Positions 36,868-47,690 of a stretch of 64,000 nt of DNA are shown one piece after another. Source of the DNA: Clostridium estertheticum subsp. estertheticum (lineage in GTDB: Bacteria; Bacillota; Clostridia; Clostridiales; Clostridiaceae). Every line of letters starts with the position of its first letter. The first letter of the stretch is position 1. Location of the stretch: NCBI RefSeq assembly GCF_001877035.1, contig NZ_CP015756.1:3773001-3837000 (forward strand), written 5' to 3'. The notes under the pieces are model-generated. The model saw only the letters and a program-made list of their open reading frames with translations, was not told where the DNA came from and searched no databases. The position numbers and the translations under genes were made by a program.

Positions 36868-38220
36868 TTATTGTATATGGACATTTCGTATTATTTTCCT
36901 CATATCTCCCACCATGTATAAAGATCCTGACACTAATAGTAAATCATCATCCTCGCAGTAGCTCAATGCTTTTTTATAAGCCAACTCGTAGTCTTCAATT
37001 GACTCACACTTTGATGTATATTTTTCTACTTGAACTTTTAATTCTTCCGAAAGCTCTGCACGCTCGCTGTGAGGAGTAACAGTAATAACTCTGTATACCT
37101 TTGGAACTATAGTTTTTATCATCTCTTCAACTTGTTTATCTGCAAGAATTCCTAGAATTAATATAATCTTATTGTAGTTAAAATACATGTCAATGCTTTC
37201 TGTAAGGTTTTTAATACCATCTATATTATGGGCACCGTCTATAACAACTAAAGGCCTTCTATTCATCACCTCAAGCCTCGCTGGCCACACAACGTTTATA
37301 AGCCCAGCTATTATATTATCTTTACTAATAATAACGCCTTGCCCAATAAGAGCCTCTATAGCATGTACTGCTACCGAGCAATTTAGTAATTGATGCTTAC
37401 CTAAAAGTGCTAAATCAATACTATAATCATTATTTAAAGTTTTAATTTCTATTTTTTGAGTTATTGCATTATGGTTATAAGGCACTTTTCCTTCCATTAA
37501 TGTACTGACAACCTGCTTTAAATTCTCTTTGCCTAAATATACAGCCGAATCTCTTGGTACTTTTATTAATTGACATTTTTTTTCTCTACATTTTTTTTCT
37601 ATTACATCGTAACTTTGTTTTTCCTGTGGATACACAACTACAGGGACTCCCTTCTTTATGATGCCTGCCTTTTCATAAGTTATCTTTTCCAAAGTATCTC
37701 CGAGTATTAAAGTATGATCAAGACTTATGGATGTTATAATGCTTAAAATGGGTGTAATTACATTTGTTGAATCAAGCCTTCCTCCAAGCCCTACTTCTAT
37801 AACCGCAAAATCTATATTATTTTTATAAAAATACAAAAATCCAGCACAAGTTATAATTTCAAATTCTGTTGGATTAATATATCCAAGTTCCACTACCTTT
37901 TCTACAGCCTTAGAAACCTCTGTTATAATATCACTTAAATCATCTTTAGAAATATTTTTATTATTTATTTGTATCCTTTCTTCAAACTCCTCAATAAATG
38001 GTGAAATATATGACCCTACCGTGTAACCAGCTTCCACAAGAATACTACTCACCATTGCCGAAGTTGAACCTTTCCCATTAGTCCCTGCAATATGTATACA
38101 CTTTAATTTTTTATGTGGATTTCCTAAAAGTTCTAATAATTTTTCAGTTCTATCAAGCCCAAGTTTACTACCAAACTTAGCTGTATTTGTTATATAAGAC
38201 CTAGCCTCATCATAATTCAT
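36868..38220 (-). CDS. folC: Folylpolyglutamate synthase / dihydrofolate synthase
   Basis: 450 residues from the ATG at 38220 behind AAAGGA; the frame is open further to a TTG at 38238. The Mur-ligase fold: P-loop HIAGTNGKGSTSAM (about 48), the FEIITCAGFLYF and VEVGLGGRLDSTN motifs, SLDHTLILG, and the C-terminal domain with VVIDGAHNIDGIK. It adds glutamates to folates, and may also make dihydrofolate from dihydropteroate. It is not next to other folate genes. The opp operon ends upstream of it with its own terminator. Confidence 0.96.
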   Translation of the reverse strand: MNYDEARSYITNTAKFGSKLGLDRTEKLLELLGNPHKKLKCIHIAGTNGKGSTSAMVSSILVEAGYTVGSYISPFIEEFEERIQINNKNISKDDLSDIITEVSKAVEKVVELGYINPTEFEIITCAGFLYFYKNNIDFAVIEVGLGGRLDSTNVITPILSIITSISLDHTLILGDTLEKITYEKAGIIKKGVPVVVYPQEKQSYDVIEKKCREKKCQLIKVPRDSAVYLGKENLKQVVSTLMEGKVPYNHNAITQKIEIKTLNNDYSIDLALLGKHQLLNCSVAVHAIEALIGQGVIISKDNIIAGLINVVWPARLEVMNRRPLVVIDGAHNIDGIKNLTESIDMYFNYNKIILILGILADKQVEEMIKTIVPKVYRVITVTPHSERAELSEELKVQVEKYTSKCESIEDYELAYKKALSYCEDDDLLLVSGSLYMVGDMRKIIRNVHIQ

Positions 38221-38351
38221 GTTTATCATTCCTTTCAAAACTAACTTCTTTCTATTAAATTCTATACTAACTTAGAAACAGTTACCAACCTTTTGTTATA
38301 AATAGATATAGTATTTATTCCTATTGTACCAAATACTAATGTAGATTAGAT

Positions 38352-38394
38352 AAAAAAAGAGAAAGAGCGATAATTATGATATCACTCTTCCAAT
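38352..38394 (-). terminator. Terminator of the opp operon
   Basis: GAAGAGTGAT and ATTATCGCTCTTTC pair on the minus strand, followed by CTTTTTTT, 30 bases after oppF. Confidence 0.85.
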
Positions 38395-38422
38395 TACATT
38401 TTCTTAATTATATGTTCGAAAA

Positions 38423-39391
38423 TTATTTAAATAAATGACAAGCTACAGAATGTCCTGGTTTTATTTCTTTTAGCTCTGGTGTCTCATCCTCGCAACAATC
38501 CATAACGTATTTGCATCTTTGACGGAATCCGCACCCAGGTTTAGTATTTATCGGACTTGGAACTTCTCCCTCGAGCATTATCCTATTTTTATTTTTAGAT
38601 TCAATAGGGTCAGCAACAGGAATAGCTGATAATAACGCCTTAGTATATGGATGTAATGGATCTTCATATAAAATTCCACTTGGAGCAAGTTCTACAAGCT
38701 TTCCTAAATACATTACACCTACCCTATCAGATATATGTTTAACCATAGATAAATCATGTGCTATAAATAAATAAGTTAAACCAAGTTCCTTTTGAAGCTT
38801 AATTAATAGATTAACTACTTGAGCTTGAATAGAAACATCTAAAGCAGAAATAGGTTCATCACATACAATAAATTTAGGCTCTATGGCAAGTGCTCTAGCT
38901 ATACCTATTCTTTGCCTCTGACCACCAGAAAATTCATGTGGGAATCTAGATGCATGCTCTTTATTTAACCCAACCAGTTGAAGTACTTCCTGAATTTTTT
39001 CTGCTTTCTTTTTTCCTGTATAGAGTTTATGAATATCTATACCCTCACCTACAATATCTCCAACGGTCATTCTAGGATTTAAAGATGCATAAGGATCTTG
39101 AAATATTATTTGTGCATACCTACAAAAGTCTCTTTTAGCTTTTCCCTTAAGTCCATGGATATTTACGCCTTCAAAAATTACTTCTCCAGATGTTGCTGGG
39201 TACAGACCCATTACAGTTCTCCCACAGGTGGTCTTACCGCAGCCTGACTCACCAACTAGCCCTAATGTTTCCCCTTTTTTAATTGTAAAGGAAACATCAT
39301 CAACAGCTTTAAGTGTTTCGTTTTTACCAACTTCAAAATATTTTTTTAAATTTTTTACTATAATTAAATCTTCGCTTTTATTTTCAGCCAT
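38423..39391 (-). CDS. oppF: Oligopeptide ABC transporter ATP-binding protein
   Basis: 322 residues. Walker A GESGCGKTTCG (about 52), Q-loop FQDPYASLNPRM, signature FSGGQRQRIGIARAL, Walker B FIVCDEPISALDVS. The C-terminal oligopeptide-transporter extension has a CGFRQRCKYVMDCC cysteine cluster typical of OppD/OppF, which binds an iron-sulphur centre in some members. It powers peptide import with OppD. The start codon overlaps the oppD stop (TAATG). Last gene of oppABCDF. Confidence 0.95.
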   Translation of the reverse strand: MAENKSEDLIIVKNLKKYFEVGKNETLKAVDDVSFTIKKGETLGLVGESGCGKTTCGRTVMGLYPATSGEVIFEGVNIHGLKGKAKRDFCRYAQIIFQDPYASLNPRMTVGDIVGEGIDIHKLYTGKKKAEKIQEVLQLVGLNKEHASRFPHEFSGGQRQRIGIARALAIEPKFIVCDEPISALDVSIQAQVVNLLIKLQKELGLTYLFIAHDLSMVKHISDRVGVMYLGKLVELAPSGILYEDPLHPYTKALLSAIPVADPIESKNKNRIMLEGEVPSPINTKPGCGFRQRCKYVMDCCEDETPELKEIKPGHSVACHLFK

Positions 39392-40410
39392 TATTTTGCA
39401 CCCCCAATTTCAAATGGCACTTCTACTTTAGGTGCATTCGGATGTTGTAACCAACATAAAACTTCATGAGTATCATTGATTATAGTAGCTTCTGGCATTT
39501 CTTGTTTACATATTTCCATAGCATATTCGCACCTTGGAGCAAATGGACAACCAACTGGTGGTTTTACCAAATCAGGTGGCGTTCCCTTAATAGAATACAA
39601 ACTATCTTTATGACCAGTTTCTAATCTAGGAACTGATTGAAGAAGTGCCCATGTATATGGATGTTTCGGATTATAGAATATTTCATCCGTATTTCCTCTC
39701 TCAATTATCTTACCTGCATACATAACTTGAATTCTATCTGCAACATCTGCAACTACACCTAGATCATGTGTAATTAAGACAACAGCTGTACCTAGTTTAT
39801 TCTGAAGCTCCTTTATAAGATCCATTATTTGCGCTTGTATTGTAACATCTAGTGCTGTTGTAGGCTCATCTGCTACAAGAATTTTAGGAGAACATGCAAG
39901 TGCAATGGCAATCATTGCACGCTGCCTCATTCCGCCAGAAAATTCATGTGGATATTGTTTAGCCCTTCTCTCTACATTTGGAATATTAACAAGTTTCAAC
40001 ATCTTTATAGCCTCATCCATGGCCTCGTGTTTTTTCATATTTCTATGGATAATTAAACTTTCTGCTATCTGCTTTCCAATAGTCATAGTAGGGTTCAAAG
40101 AAGTCATAGGGTCTTGGAATATCATACTAATTTCAGCACCCCTAAAATGTCTTAGTTGTTCTTTATTCATTTTTAAAATATCATTGCCTTTATATAATAT
40201 TTCAGAACCATCTTTGATCTCACCCGGCGGAGTTTGAATTAATCTCATAAGACACTTCGCTGTTACTGTTTTTCCACAACCAGATTCTCCAACAACTGCA
40301 AGAGTTTCACCTTCATTTACTTCAAAACTTATGCCTCTTACAGATTGAACTTCTCCAGCATATGTATGATACGAAACTCGTAAATTTTTAACTTCAAGTA
40401 ACTTTGACAT
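39391..40410 (-). CDS. oppD: Oligopeptide ABC transporter ATP-binding protein
   Basis: 339 residues. Walker A GESGCGKTVTAK (about 38), Q-loop FQDPMTSLNPTM, signature FSGGMRQRAMIAIAL, Walker B ILVADEPTTALDVT, H-loop ITHDLGVVA. The C-terminal OppD extension contains the CPFAPRCEYAMEIC cysteine motif. Pairs with OppF below the OppBC pore. It follows oppC by 15 bases and overlaps oppF. Confidence 0.95.
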   Translation of the reverse strand: MSKLLEVKNLRVSYHTYAGEVQSVRGISFEVNEGETLAVVGESGCGKTVTAKCLMRLIQTPPGEIKDGSEILYKGNDILKMNKEQLRHFRGAEISMIFQDPMTSLNPTMTIGKQIAESLIIHRNMKKHEAMDEAIKMLKLVNIPNVERRAKQYPHEFSGGMRQRAMIAIALACSPKILVADEPTTALDVTIQAQIMDLIKELQNKLGTAVVLITHDLGVVADVADRIQVMYAGKIIERGNTDEIFYNPKHPYTWALLQSVPRLETGHKDSLYSIKGTPPDLVKPPVGCPFAPRCEYAMEICKQEMPEATIINDTHEVLCWLQHPNAPKVEVPFEIGGAK

Positions 40411-40425
40411 GCTTTTTCGCCCTCC

Positions 40426-41343
40426 TTACTGTCTAAGTTTTGGATCAAGAGCATCTCTTAAACCATCACCAAGTAAATTAAATGCTAACATAGTTACACT
40501 TATTGCTATTGCTGGGAATATAAATTCATGAGGATGAAACATCATCTGACTTTGACCAGCAAAAATTAATGCTCCCCAACTAGTTTTAGGTGATTGAATA
40601 CCAAGCCCAAGAAAGCTTAAAAATGCTTCATCAAAAATAAAAGCAGGTATATCCATAGACATATAAACAAGTATAATTCCAATTGTATTAGGAATTAGAT
40701 GTTTTCCAATAATTCTAGTCGGACTAGCACCTAGTGCTTTAGCAGCTAAAACATATTCTGATTCTTTAAGTTGCATAACCTGTCCTCTAATTAAACGAGC
40801 AATACCTGTCCATCCAGTAATACAAAGTGCAATAATTATTGTTCCTTCTCCTGCTGGTAATACGAGTAGCAACAAAATAACAACAATAAGATATGGTACA
40901 CTTACAATTATTTCAACTATTCTCATAAGTATTGTGTCTATGGCTCCACCAAAATACCCACATATACCGCCGTATACACATCCAACAAGAAGTTCAATCA
41001 AAGTACCAATAAACCCAATTCTTAATGATACTCTCGCGCCCATCCATAACCTTGCAAACATATCTCTTCCTAAATTGTCAGTTCCAAACCAATGTTTTGC
41101 CATTGGACTTTTATCTAAAATATCATAATTTTGAGTTTGATAATTTACTGATGAAATCATTGGTCCTATAATTGACATAATTATAACTATTATCAAAATC
41201 ACCATAGAAAGCATAGCAACTTTATTTTTCTTAAGTCTTCTCCATGCATCTTGCCAATAACTTACATTAGGTCTTACCATAACATCTAAATCTTTCTTCG
41301 AATACCCTATAATTTTAAATAAATCTTTGCTATATTTTTTCAT
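40426..41343 (-). CDS. oppC: Oligopeptide ABC transporter permease
   Basis: 305 residues. An N-terminal cytoplasmic part and OppC-type first helix (KKNKVAMLSMVILIIVI), an outside loop with HWFGTDNLGRDMFARLW, then five more membrane helices in the BPD_transp_1 fold with the EAA loop EYVLAAKALGASPTRIIGKH that docks on the ATPase. The end DALDPKLRQ is standard. It follows oppB by 11 bases. Confidence 0.96.
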   Translation of the reverse strand: MKKYSKDLFKIIGYSKKDLDVMVRPNVSYWQDAWRRLKKNKVAMLSMVILIIVIIMSIIGPMISSVNYQTQNYDILDKSPMAKHWFGTDNLGRDMFARLWMGARVSLRIGFIGTLIELLVGCVYGGICGYFGGAIDTILMRIVEIIVSVPYLIVVILLLLVLPAGEGTIIIALCITGWTGIARLIRGQVMQLKESEYVLAAKALGASPTRIIGKHLIPNTIGIILVYMSMDIPAFIFDEAFLSFLGLGIQSPKTSWGALIFAGQSQMMFHPHEFIFPAIAISVTMLAFNLLGDGLRDALDPKLRQ

Positions 41344-41354
41344 GCCTTCTCTCC

Positions 41355-42305
41355 TTACCCTTTCCTTTGAGTTAATTTAATTCTAGGATCAACTAAAACG
41401 TAAACTATATCTACAATAAGTAAAGAAACAATGTACAAGAAAGCAAAAAACACAGTTAATGACATAACTACAGTATAATCTCTATTAGAAATTGCAGAAA
41501 CTAATTCTCTACCAAGCCCCGGCACACTGAATATGCTCTCTACAACTAAAGAACCAGTGATTACATATGCTATTCTAGGTCCTATCATTGTAACTACTGG
41601 TAATATGGCATTTCTTATAATATGTTTCCATACTAAAGAGACCTTACCAACACCTTTTGACTTTGCAGTCAAAACATAGTCTTGATTAATTACTTCAAGC
41701 ACTGAAGTCCTCATAAACCTTGCATTTGATGCAAGTCCAGCCATAGCAAGTGCAATGGATGGCAATAATGAGTATCTATATATATTGAATAGACTGCTAT
41801 CGGACCATCCCGCTATTTTTAAACCAAATTTTGCTCCAAGGCCATATTGCAGAATAATTGCTAAAACAAAACCCGGAACGCAAACTCCAATAAGTGCAAT
41901 GAAAATTACGCTATAATCTACCCATGTATTTCTCTTAAACGCCGCAATAATCCCTAAAAATATTCCAAAAACAAGTCCTATGCCTACCGCTTGAAGAGCT
42001 AATCTTAATGACACTGGAAATTCTTTTGAAATAATATCATTAACCTTCTGGCCTGGGTAATGTATTGACATTCCTAAGTCCCCGTGTACTAAACTCTTAA
42101 TATATGTACCATATCTTACATACTCTGGTTGATCTAGTTGATATTTTTTCATAATTTCTGCAGCTACTGTTTTATCAAGAACCTTACCTGCGGAGGCAGT
42201 TATAGGATCTCCTGGTATAGCATTTATAAGCACAAATGTAATAGTCGCAACAATCCAAAGTGTTATGATCATATAGCCAATCCTCTTTATTATATATTTA
42301 GCCAT
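41355..42305 (-). CDS. oppB: Oligopeptide ABC transporter permease
   Basis: 316 residues. The OppB N-terminus (MAKYIIKRIGYMIITLWIVATITF) is followed by the INAIPGDPITA loop, six membrane helices in all and the EAA motif NQDYVLTAKSKGVGKVSLVWKH. The C-terminus ends VLVDPRIKL, the usual OppB end. It forms the pore with OppC. It lies 80 bases after oppA. Confidence 0.96.
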   Translation of the reverse strand: MAKYIIKRIGYMIITLWIVATITFVLINAIPGDPITASAGKVLDKTVAAEIMKKYQLDQPEYVRYGTYIKSLVHGDLGMSIHYPGQKVNDIISKEFPVSLRLALQAVGIGLVFGIFLGIIAAFKRNTWVDYSVIFIALIGVCVPGFVLAIILQYGLGAKFGLKIAGWSDSSLFNIYRYSLLPSIALAMAGLASNARFMRTSVLEVINQDYVLTAKSKGVGKVSLVWKHIIRNAILPVVTMIGPRIAYVITGSLVVESIFSVPGLGRELVSAISNRDYTVVMSLTVFFAFLYIVSLLIVDIVYVLVDPRIKLTQRKG

Positions 42306-42385
42306 ACAAATTCTTTCCCCCTATCATAAAATCACTGCAACAAAGCCCAATTAGCTTCGCTGCAGTGTTGATTAAAATCTAATTA

Positions 42386-44062
42386 CTATTTACCTGAAAT
42401 ATATGCAGTTTTAAGGTCAAACCAAGCGCTAAATAATGGTACGTACGTTCCCTTTAAGTAATTTTGTGTAAATGAATTAGTTGCCATATAATAATATGGA
42501 GAAACTGCAGCATCTTTAGCTACAAGTATCTCTTCAGCTTCTTTAAATATAGCTAATCTCTTAGTAGTATCTAATTCTGTTTTTCCTTTTGCAACTAAAG
42601 CATCATATTTTGGATTATTATATTTACCATTGTTATTTCCATTTTTCGATGTAAATACATTAAAGAAAGAAATAACATCATTATAATCAGCTCCCCAACC
42701 ACCAGCACAAATATCAAATTCACCAGCTGTTCTAGCTTTAAAATATGAAGGTTGATCTACTGCATAAGTGATTGAAACATTTATTCCAAGATTTTTTTTA
42801 TATTGAGCTTGAATAAACTGAGCTTGAGCTGTTGAAAGTGAAGTTGCTTTTTTCATTAATAATTTTAAAGTAATCTTTGATGGATCTGGACTTAAACCTG
42901 CTTCTTTTAATCCCGCAGCTAAAAGTGTTTTTGGATCATCTTTAACAGCTTTTAATGGTTCTGGTACTACTGTTCTATATTCATCTTTTCCAAGCATTAT
43001 CTTACTAGGGATTAAACCTTCAGCAACATAATGTTGTTTAAATACTGTAGTTATTTGTACTTGTCTATCATAAGCGAGTGATAGTGCTTTTCTTACACTA
43101 GCATTTGATAATGCTTTAGTTTTATTGTTAAAAATATAATAATATACTGATGGATTATAACCCTTGAAATATGAAATTTCCCCTGCTTCTGCTTTCTTTT
43201 GTAATGCAGCAGTGTAATCAGTGTCTCCTTTAATCATATCAAGTTCTTGAGAAGCAAACATTTTATTGTAAGTAGCTGGCTCATCAATTATTAAAGCATT
43301 AACAGTTGTTAACTTAACATTAGCCGCATCCCAGTAATTAGCATTTTTCGTGTAAACAACCTTAGCGTTTTTTACATGGTCTGATACTACGAATGCTCCA
43401 TTATAAACCATACCTTTGAAATTTTGACCATATTGATCCCCTAATTTTTTCACTATATCTTCTCTTTGCGGAACTAATCCCTTAAAGCTTAATGTACTTT
43501 CGAAATAAGCATTTGGTTCATTAAGTGTAACCTCAAATGTATTGTCATCAATTGCTTTAACTCCTAAATCACTTGGTTTAGCTACTCCTGTTTCAGTTGC
43601 ACCCTTAACTTCCATTTCCTTAAGCATTCCTAGATAATCTTGGCTTACTTTTGGGTTAGCGAGTCTTTGCCATCCGTATACATAATCTTGAGCTCTAATT
43701 GCCTTTCCATCAGACCACTTACTAGCTCTTATATGAAAAGTGTAAACTTTATGGTCAGCACTAACTGTCATCTTATCAGCACCAGCAAGAATATTTACAG
43801 TTTTACCATCCTTAGAAACTTCTCTCATTAGTCCTTCATCAACATTTGTAAGTGTAGTAAATGATTCCTGATCACTAACTACTGCTGGATCAAGCGATGT
43901 GTAATCATAACCTAAAACATTTGCAGTTTGATCGGCATCAAGCTTAGCCTCTGTTGATTTTGTAGTACCTGCACTATCTCCACTTTTAGCTCCGCAACCT
44001 GCTAGTGCCACACTTAACACTAAGGCTACAATTAGTACTGAAACAATTTTCTTGCTTTTCAT
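42386..44062 (-). CDS. oppA: Oligopeptide-binding lipoprotein
   Basis: 558 residues from the ATG at 44062 with a GGGGGA site. A lipoprotein signal peptide: KSKK, a hydrophobic run, and the lipobox VALAGCG, with the lipid-modified cysteine near residue 22. The rest is an SBP_bac_5 peptide-binding fold with LDPAVVSDQESFTTL, YTFHIRASKWSDGKAI and the FDICAGGWGADYNDVISFF motif. It captures oligopeptides on the outer face of the membrane for OppBCDF. First gene of the operon, with a 230-base leader. Confidence 0.96.
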   Translation of the reverse strand: MKSKKIVSVLIVALVLSVALAGCGAKSGDSAGTTKSTEAKLDADQTANVLGYDYTSLDPAVVSDQESFTTLTNVDEGLMREVSKDGKTVNILAGADKMTVSADHKVYTFHIRASKWSDGKAIRAQDYVYGWQRLANPKVSQDYLGMLKEMEVKGATETGVAKPSDLGVKAIDDNTFEVTLNEPNAYFESTLSFKGLVPQREDIVKKLGDQYGQNFKGMVYNGAFVVSDHVKNAKVVYTKNANYWDAANVKLTTVNALIIDEPATYNKMFASQELDMIKGDTDYTAALQKKAEAGEISYFKGYNPSVYYYIFNNKTKALSNASVRKALSLAYDRQVQITTVFKQHYVAEGLIPSKIMLGKDEYRTVVPEPLKAVKDDPKTLLAAGLKEAGLSPDPSKITLKLLMKKATSLSTAQAQFIQAQYKKNLGINVSITYAVDQPSYFKARTAGEFDICAGGWGADYNDVISFFNVFTSKNGNNNGKYNNPKYDALVAKGKTELDTTKRLAIFKEAEEILVAKDAAVSPYYYMATNSFTQNYLKGTYVPLFSAWFDLKTAYISGK

Positions 44063-44296
44063 TAATAGTCCCCCTTTAATCAATAAATAATTACTTCTAA
44101 ATAAATGAAATTTCCTCTCAATAAAATCAAAGAAAAACAGTACAAAATTCAGCTTCGCATCCTATAAGTAAATATACTTATAATAACATCATTCAAATAA
44201 AATATAAGCTGTCGAGCTTCATATGTCCAGTCTCTCTCAATTTTGAATGAGAAATAGATTAATAATTTAATTTTTGTAATATTTAATATTATTAGA
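44063..44296 (-). promoter_or_regulatory. Long leader of the opp operon
   Basis: About 230 bases lie between the predicted start of transcription (about 44290) and oppA. It can form hairpins: attcaaa with tttgaat (44204 and 44254 region), and aagctcgacagctt. No riboswitch family is recognised. Both seen pairings are short. The rest of the gap up to 44660 is AT-rich with nothing else seen. Confidence 0.45.
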
Positions 44297-44325
44297 ATAC
44301 TAGCAAACAAATAAATAAATGTCAA
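44297..44325 (-). promoter_or_regulatory. Promoter of the opp operon
   Basis: TTGACA (44325-44320) and TAGTAT (44302-44297) on the minus strand, 17 bases apart. Confidence 0.7.
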
Positions 44326-44659
44326 TATAATATTTTCAATTTAATATCATATTCCTTTATATTGTTTATAATTCATTTGTATATTGTTAATGTTTTATTC
44401 ATATTCATCACTGATTATGCATAAAATTATTATTTAATAATGTTTTTATGTATATTTATTCATTTTTATTATCAGATAATATTAAATTTTATCCTCCTTA
44501 ATCCACATTATTAATATAAATCAAGTGAAAACTTCATATTTTTTTATTATTGTTAATATCTTTCATAATCTTCAATGACATGAACCTTTTTTATTCTTTT
44601 TTTTCAATATTCTTTTTTTGAAAATATTGAATCTTTTCATCCAAATTTTTCTTACTACA

Positions 44660-44709
44660 ACAAAAACTATAGACTAGACATTTAAGTAATGTCTAGTCTA
44701 TAGTTTTTG
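44660..44709 (-). terminator. Intrinsic terminator after valS
   Basis: aaaaactatagactagacat and atgtctagtctatagttttt pair perfectly, and a T run follows on the minus strand. Confidence 0.95.
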
Positions 44710-44736
44710 CAAAATACATAAAGTTTAAATAAAATT

Positions 44737-47379
44737 CTATTTCAAATTTTCTATACTTAAAATTACTGAATTATACATTTCTTTATATTTTTCACCTTTA
44801 GCTTTTTCCTCTTCTACTACCTCAACCGGTGCTTTAGCTGTGAATCTTTCATTGCAAAGTTTTTTCTCTACCCTATCTATTTCTTTTTTAAGTTTATCTT
44901 TTTCTTTATTTAATCTTTCCAATTCTTTTTCTAAATCTACAAGTTCAAGTAATGGCATGTAGATTTCAGCACCTTTAGTTACTACTGTAACTACATTTTC
45001 TGGTGCTTGTGATTTAGATTCTAAAAATTTCACTTCGCTTGCTGATGCAAGTTTTTGAAAGTATACCATTCCTTCTTCAAATGCTTCTTTTGCCTCTATA
45101 GCATATATAAATACTTTAGCCTTTCTTGAAGGTGCTACATTCATTCCTACCCTAGCATTTCTTACATCTTTTATTGCTTCTATTATATAGTTCATTTTTT
45201 CTTCTGATTTTTCGTCTTTAAGCGACTCATCAAATTCAGGCCACTTAGCGATTGTTATAGATTCATATTCATTCTCTAAATGAGTATAAATTTCTTCTGT
45301 TATAAATGGCATAACTGGGTGAAGTAATTTAAGCCCGGTTTTTAATACTTTGTTCAATACATTTAATACTATGCCTTTAGCTTCACAATCCTCTGCGTAT
45401 AATACTGGTTTAACAAGTTCTATATACCAATCACAGAATTCTGTCCACATAAAGTCATGAGTTTTTTGAAGTGATATTCCTATTTCATATTTCTCAATAT
45501 TTTCTGTAACTTCTTTTGTCACAGTATTCATTCTTGATAATATCCATTTGTCTGCAACTGTGTAGTTTTTGCTATCCTTGTATTTAGCCATCAATTCGTA
45601 ATTATTATTCATCATAACAAATCTAGATGCATTCCAAATTTTATTAGCAAAGTTTCTAGCTGCTTCAACTCTTGATTCATAAAATCTTATATCACTTCCT
45701 GGTGAATTTCCTGTTGCAAGTGAGAATCTTAATGCATCTGCACCATATTGATCTATTACATCTAATGGATCAATTCCATTTCCTAGTGACTTAGACATCT
45801 TTCTTCCTTGATCATCTCTTACCATTCCATGCATTACTACTGTTTCAAATGGTACTTCACCTAAATTATATAGGCCTGAAAATATCATCCTTGCAACCCA
45901 GAAGAATATAATATCGTATCCAGTTACTAAAACACTCGTTGGATAAAATTGTTTTAAATCCTCTGTATTATTTGGCCAACCAAGTGTTGAGAAAGGCCAT
46001 AATGCTGAGCTAAACCAAGTATCAAGAACGTCTTTATCTTGATTAAGATTTGTGCTATTACATTTGCTACAATTTGTTGGAGCATCAACAGAAACTATAA
46101 CTTCCCCACAATCCTTGCAGTACCATACTGGTATTCTGTGCCCCCACCATAATTGCCTTGATATACACCAATCTTGAATATTTTCCATCCAATTGAAATA
46201 TGTCTTTTCAAACCTTTCAGGAACAAACTTGGTTTTCTTTTCCCTTACTGCATCGATTGCTGGTTTTGCAAGAGATTCCATTTTAACATACCATTGCTCA
46301 GATAACATTGGCTCTACAGTAGTTTTACATCTATCGTGAGTACCTACATTATGAGCATGATCTTTTATTTTAACAAGTAGTCCAGCCTTATCTAAATCTT
46401 CTACCATTACTTTTCTTGCCTCATATCTATCAAGGCCTGAATATTTTCCGTACCCTTCACAAATAGCTGCATTTTCATTCAAAACTACTATTTCTGCAAG
46501 GTTATGTCTTTTACCTATTTGATAATCATTCGGGTCATGTGCTGGAGTGATTTTAACTGCGCCTGTTCCAAACTCTATATCAACATAATCATCTGCAACT
46601 ATTGGTATTTCTCTATTTACTAGTGGAAGCATTATTGTTTTACCTATTAAATGTGTATAACGAGGATCTTTAGGATTTACTGCAACAGCTGTATCTCCAA
46701 GCATAGTTTCTGGCCTTGTAGTAGCTATTTCTAAAAATTCAGACCTTCCTACTATTGGATATTTTATATGCCAAAAATGTCCCTCTTGTTCTTCAAACAC
46801 TATTTCAGCATCTGAAATTGCAGTCATGCATTTTGGGCACCAGTTAGTTATCCTATTTCCCTTATAAATAAGTCCATCTTTATATAATTTAACGAAAACT
46901 TCTCTTACTGCATGATTTAGATTTTCATCCATAGTAAAACTTTCACGGGTAAAATCAACAGAGCACCCCATTTTTCTTATTTGACCTCTTATTTTTGCTC
47001 TATACTCATTAGTCCAATCCCATACTTTTTCAAGGAAAACTTCTCTTCCCATTTCTTTTTTCTTAAGACCTTGTTTTAAAAGTTCATTTTCAACCTTTAC
47101 CTCTGTTGCAATACTAGCATGGTCTTCGCCTGGAAGCCACAATGTGTTATACCCCTGCATTCTTTTAGTTCTTATTAGAATATCTTGAAGAGTATTATCA
47201 AGAGCATGACCTAAATGTAATTTTCCTGTAATATTTGGTGGAGGCATCATTATTGTAAATGGTTTTTTGTCTTTATCAACTTTTGGTGTAAAAAAACCTT
47301 TTTCTTCCCACCATGCATAAAGTCTTTCTTCAAAATCTTTTGGATTGTAATTTTTATCAATATTGTTGTTTTCTTCCAT
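44737..47379 (-). CDS. valS: Valine--tRNA ligase
   Basis: 880 residues, full length. Class I synthetase with the HIGH motif as HLGH in [19 protein letters not shown] (about residue 50), a zinc cysteine pair NWCPKC, the CP1 editing domain ([17 protein letters not shown]), the KMSKS loop ([14 protein letters not shown]), an anticodon-binding helical domain, and the C-terminal coiled-coil arm ([20 protein letters not shown]) of ValS. It charges tRNA-Val and edits Thr-tRNA. Its expression is under a T-box. Confidence 0.98.
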   Translation of the reverse strand: MEENNNIDKNYNPKDFEERLYAWWEEKGFFTPKVDKDKKPFTIMMPPPNITGKLHLGHALDNTLQDILIRTKRMQGYNTLWLPGEDHASIATEVKVENELLKQGLKKKEMGREVFLEKVWDWTNEYRAKIRGQIRKMGCSVDFTRESFTMDENLNHAVREVFVKLYKDGLIYKGNRITNWCPKCMTAISDAEIVFEEQEGHFWHIKYPIVGRSEFLEIATTRPETMLGDTAVAVNPKDPRYTHLIGKTIMLPLVNREIPIVADDYVDIEFGTGAVKITPAHDPNDYQIGKRHNLAEIVVLNENAAICEGYGKYSGLDRYEARKVMVEDLDKAGLLVKIKDHAHNVGTHDRCKTTVEPMLSEQWYVKMESLAKPAIDAVREKKTKFVPERFEKTYFNWMENIQDWCISRQLWWGHRIPVWYCKDCGEVIVSVDAPTNCSKCNSTNLNQDKDVLDTWFSSALWPFSTLGWPNNTEDLKQFYPTSVLVTGYDIIFFWVARMIFSGLYNLGEVPFETVVMHGMVRDDQGRKMSKSLGNGIDPLDVIDQYGADALRFSLATGNSPGSDIRFYESRVEAARNFANKIWNASRFVMMNNNYELMAKYKDSKNYTVADKWILSRMNTVTKEVTENIEKYEIGISLQKTHDFMWTEFCDWYIELVKPVLYAEDCEAKGIVLNVLNKVLKTGLKLLHPVMPFITEEIYTHLENEYESITIAKWPEFDESLKDEKSEEKMNYIIEAIKDVRNARVGMNVAPSRKAKVFIYAIEAKEAFEEGMVYFQKLASASEVKFLESKSQAPENVVTVVTKGAEIYMPLLELVDLEKELERLNKEKDKLKKEIDRVEKKLCNERFTAKAPVEVVEEEKAKGEKYKEMYNSVILSIENLK

Positions 47380-47427
47380 AATTAACTCCTCCTAAATTAA
47401 ATTGATTTTTTTAGCGCCAATTTTTAG

Positions 47428-47690
47428 ACAATAAAAAAAGAGCCTTCGTCTGTAAAAGGACGAAAAGCTCCGCGGTACCACCTTTTTTCCTGCAAAATGC
47501 AGGCTCTTTATAATTTAACGATTAAGAAAACCGCCTTATACCCTCTATTCATAATACATGAATGTGGCTAAGAAGCTCCAAAGCAACCTTCAAGGTTTTT
47601 CATATAAAAGATCTTACAGCCTATGGATCTTTCTCTCTTAATACTAATTTTCCCCTACTCCTCTTTATCTAAGCTTTTATATATTATTAT
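47428..47690 (-). promoter_or_regulatory. T-box leader of valS (specifier GUU)
   Basis: The T-box AAGGTGGTACCGCGGAGC lies at 47485-47468 on the minus strand, followed by a terminator (gagccttcgtc pairing with gacgaaaagctc, then T7). Stem I shows TTGAAG-GTT-GCTTTGGAG, giving the specifier GUU, a Val codon, at 47587-47585. This matches the pheS leader frame TTGAAG-TTC-ACTCTGGAG. A Val tRNA gene (anticodon TAC) is in the window. Confidence 0.95.
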
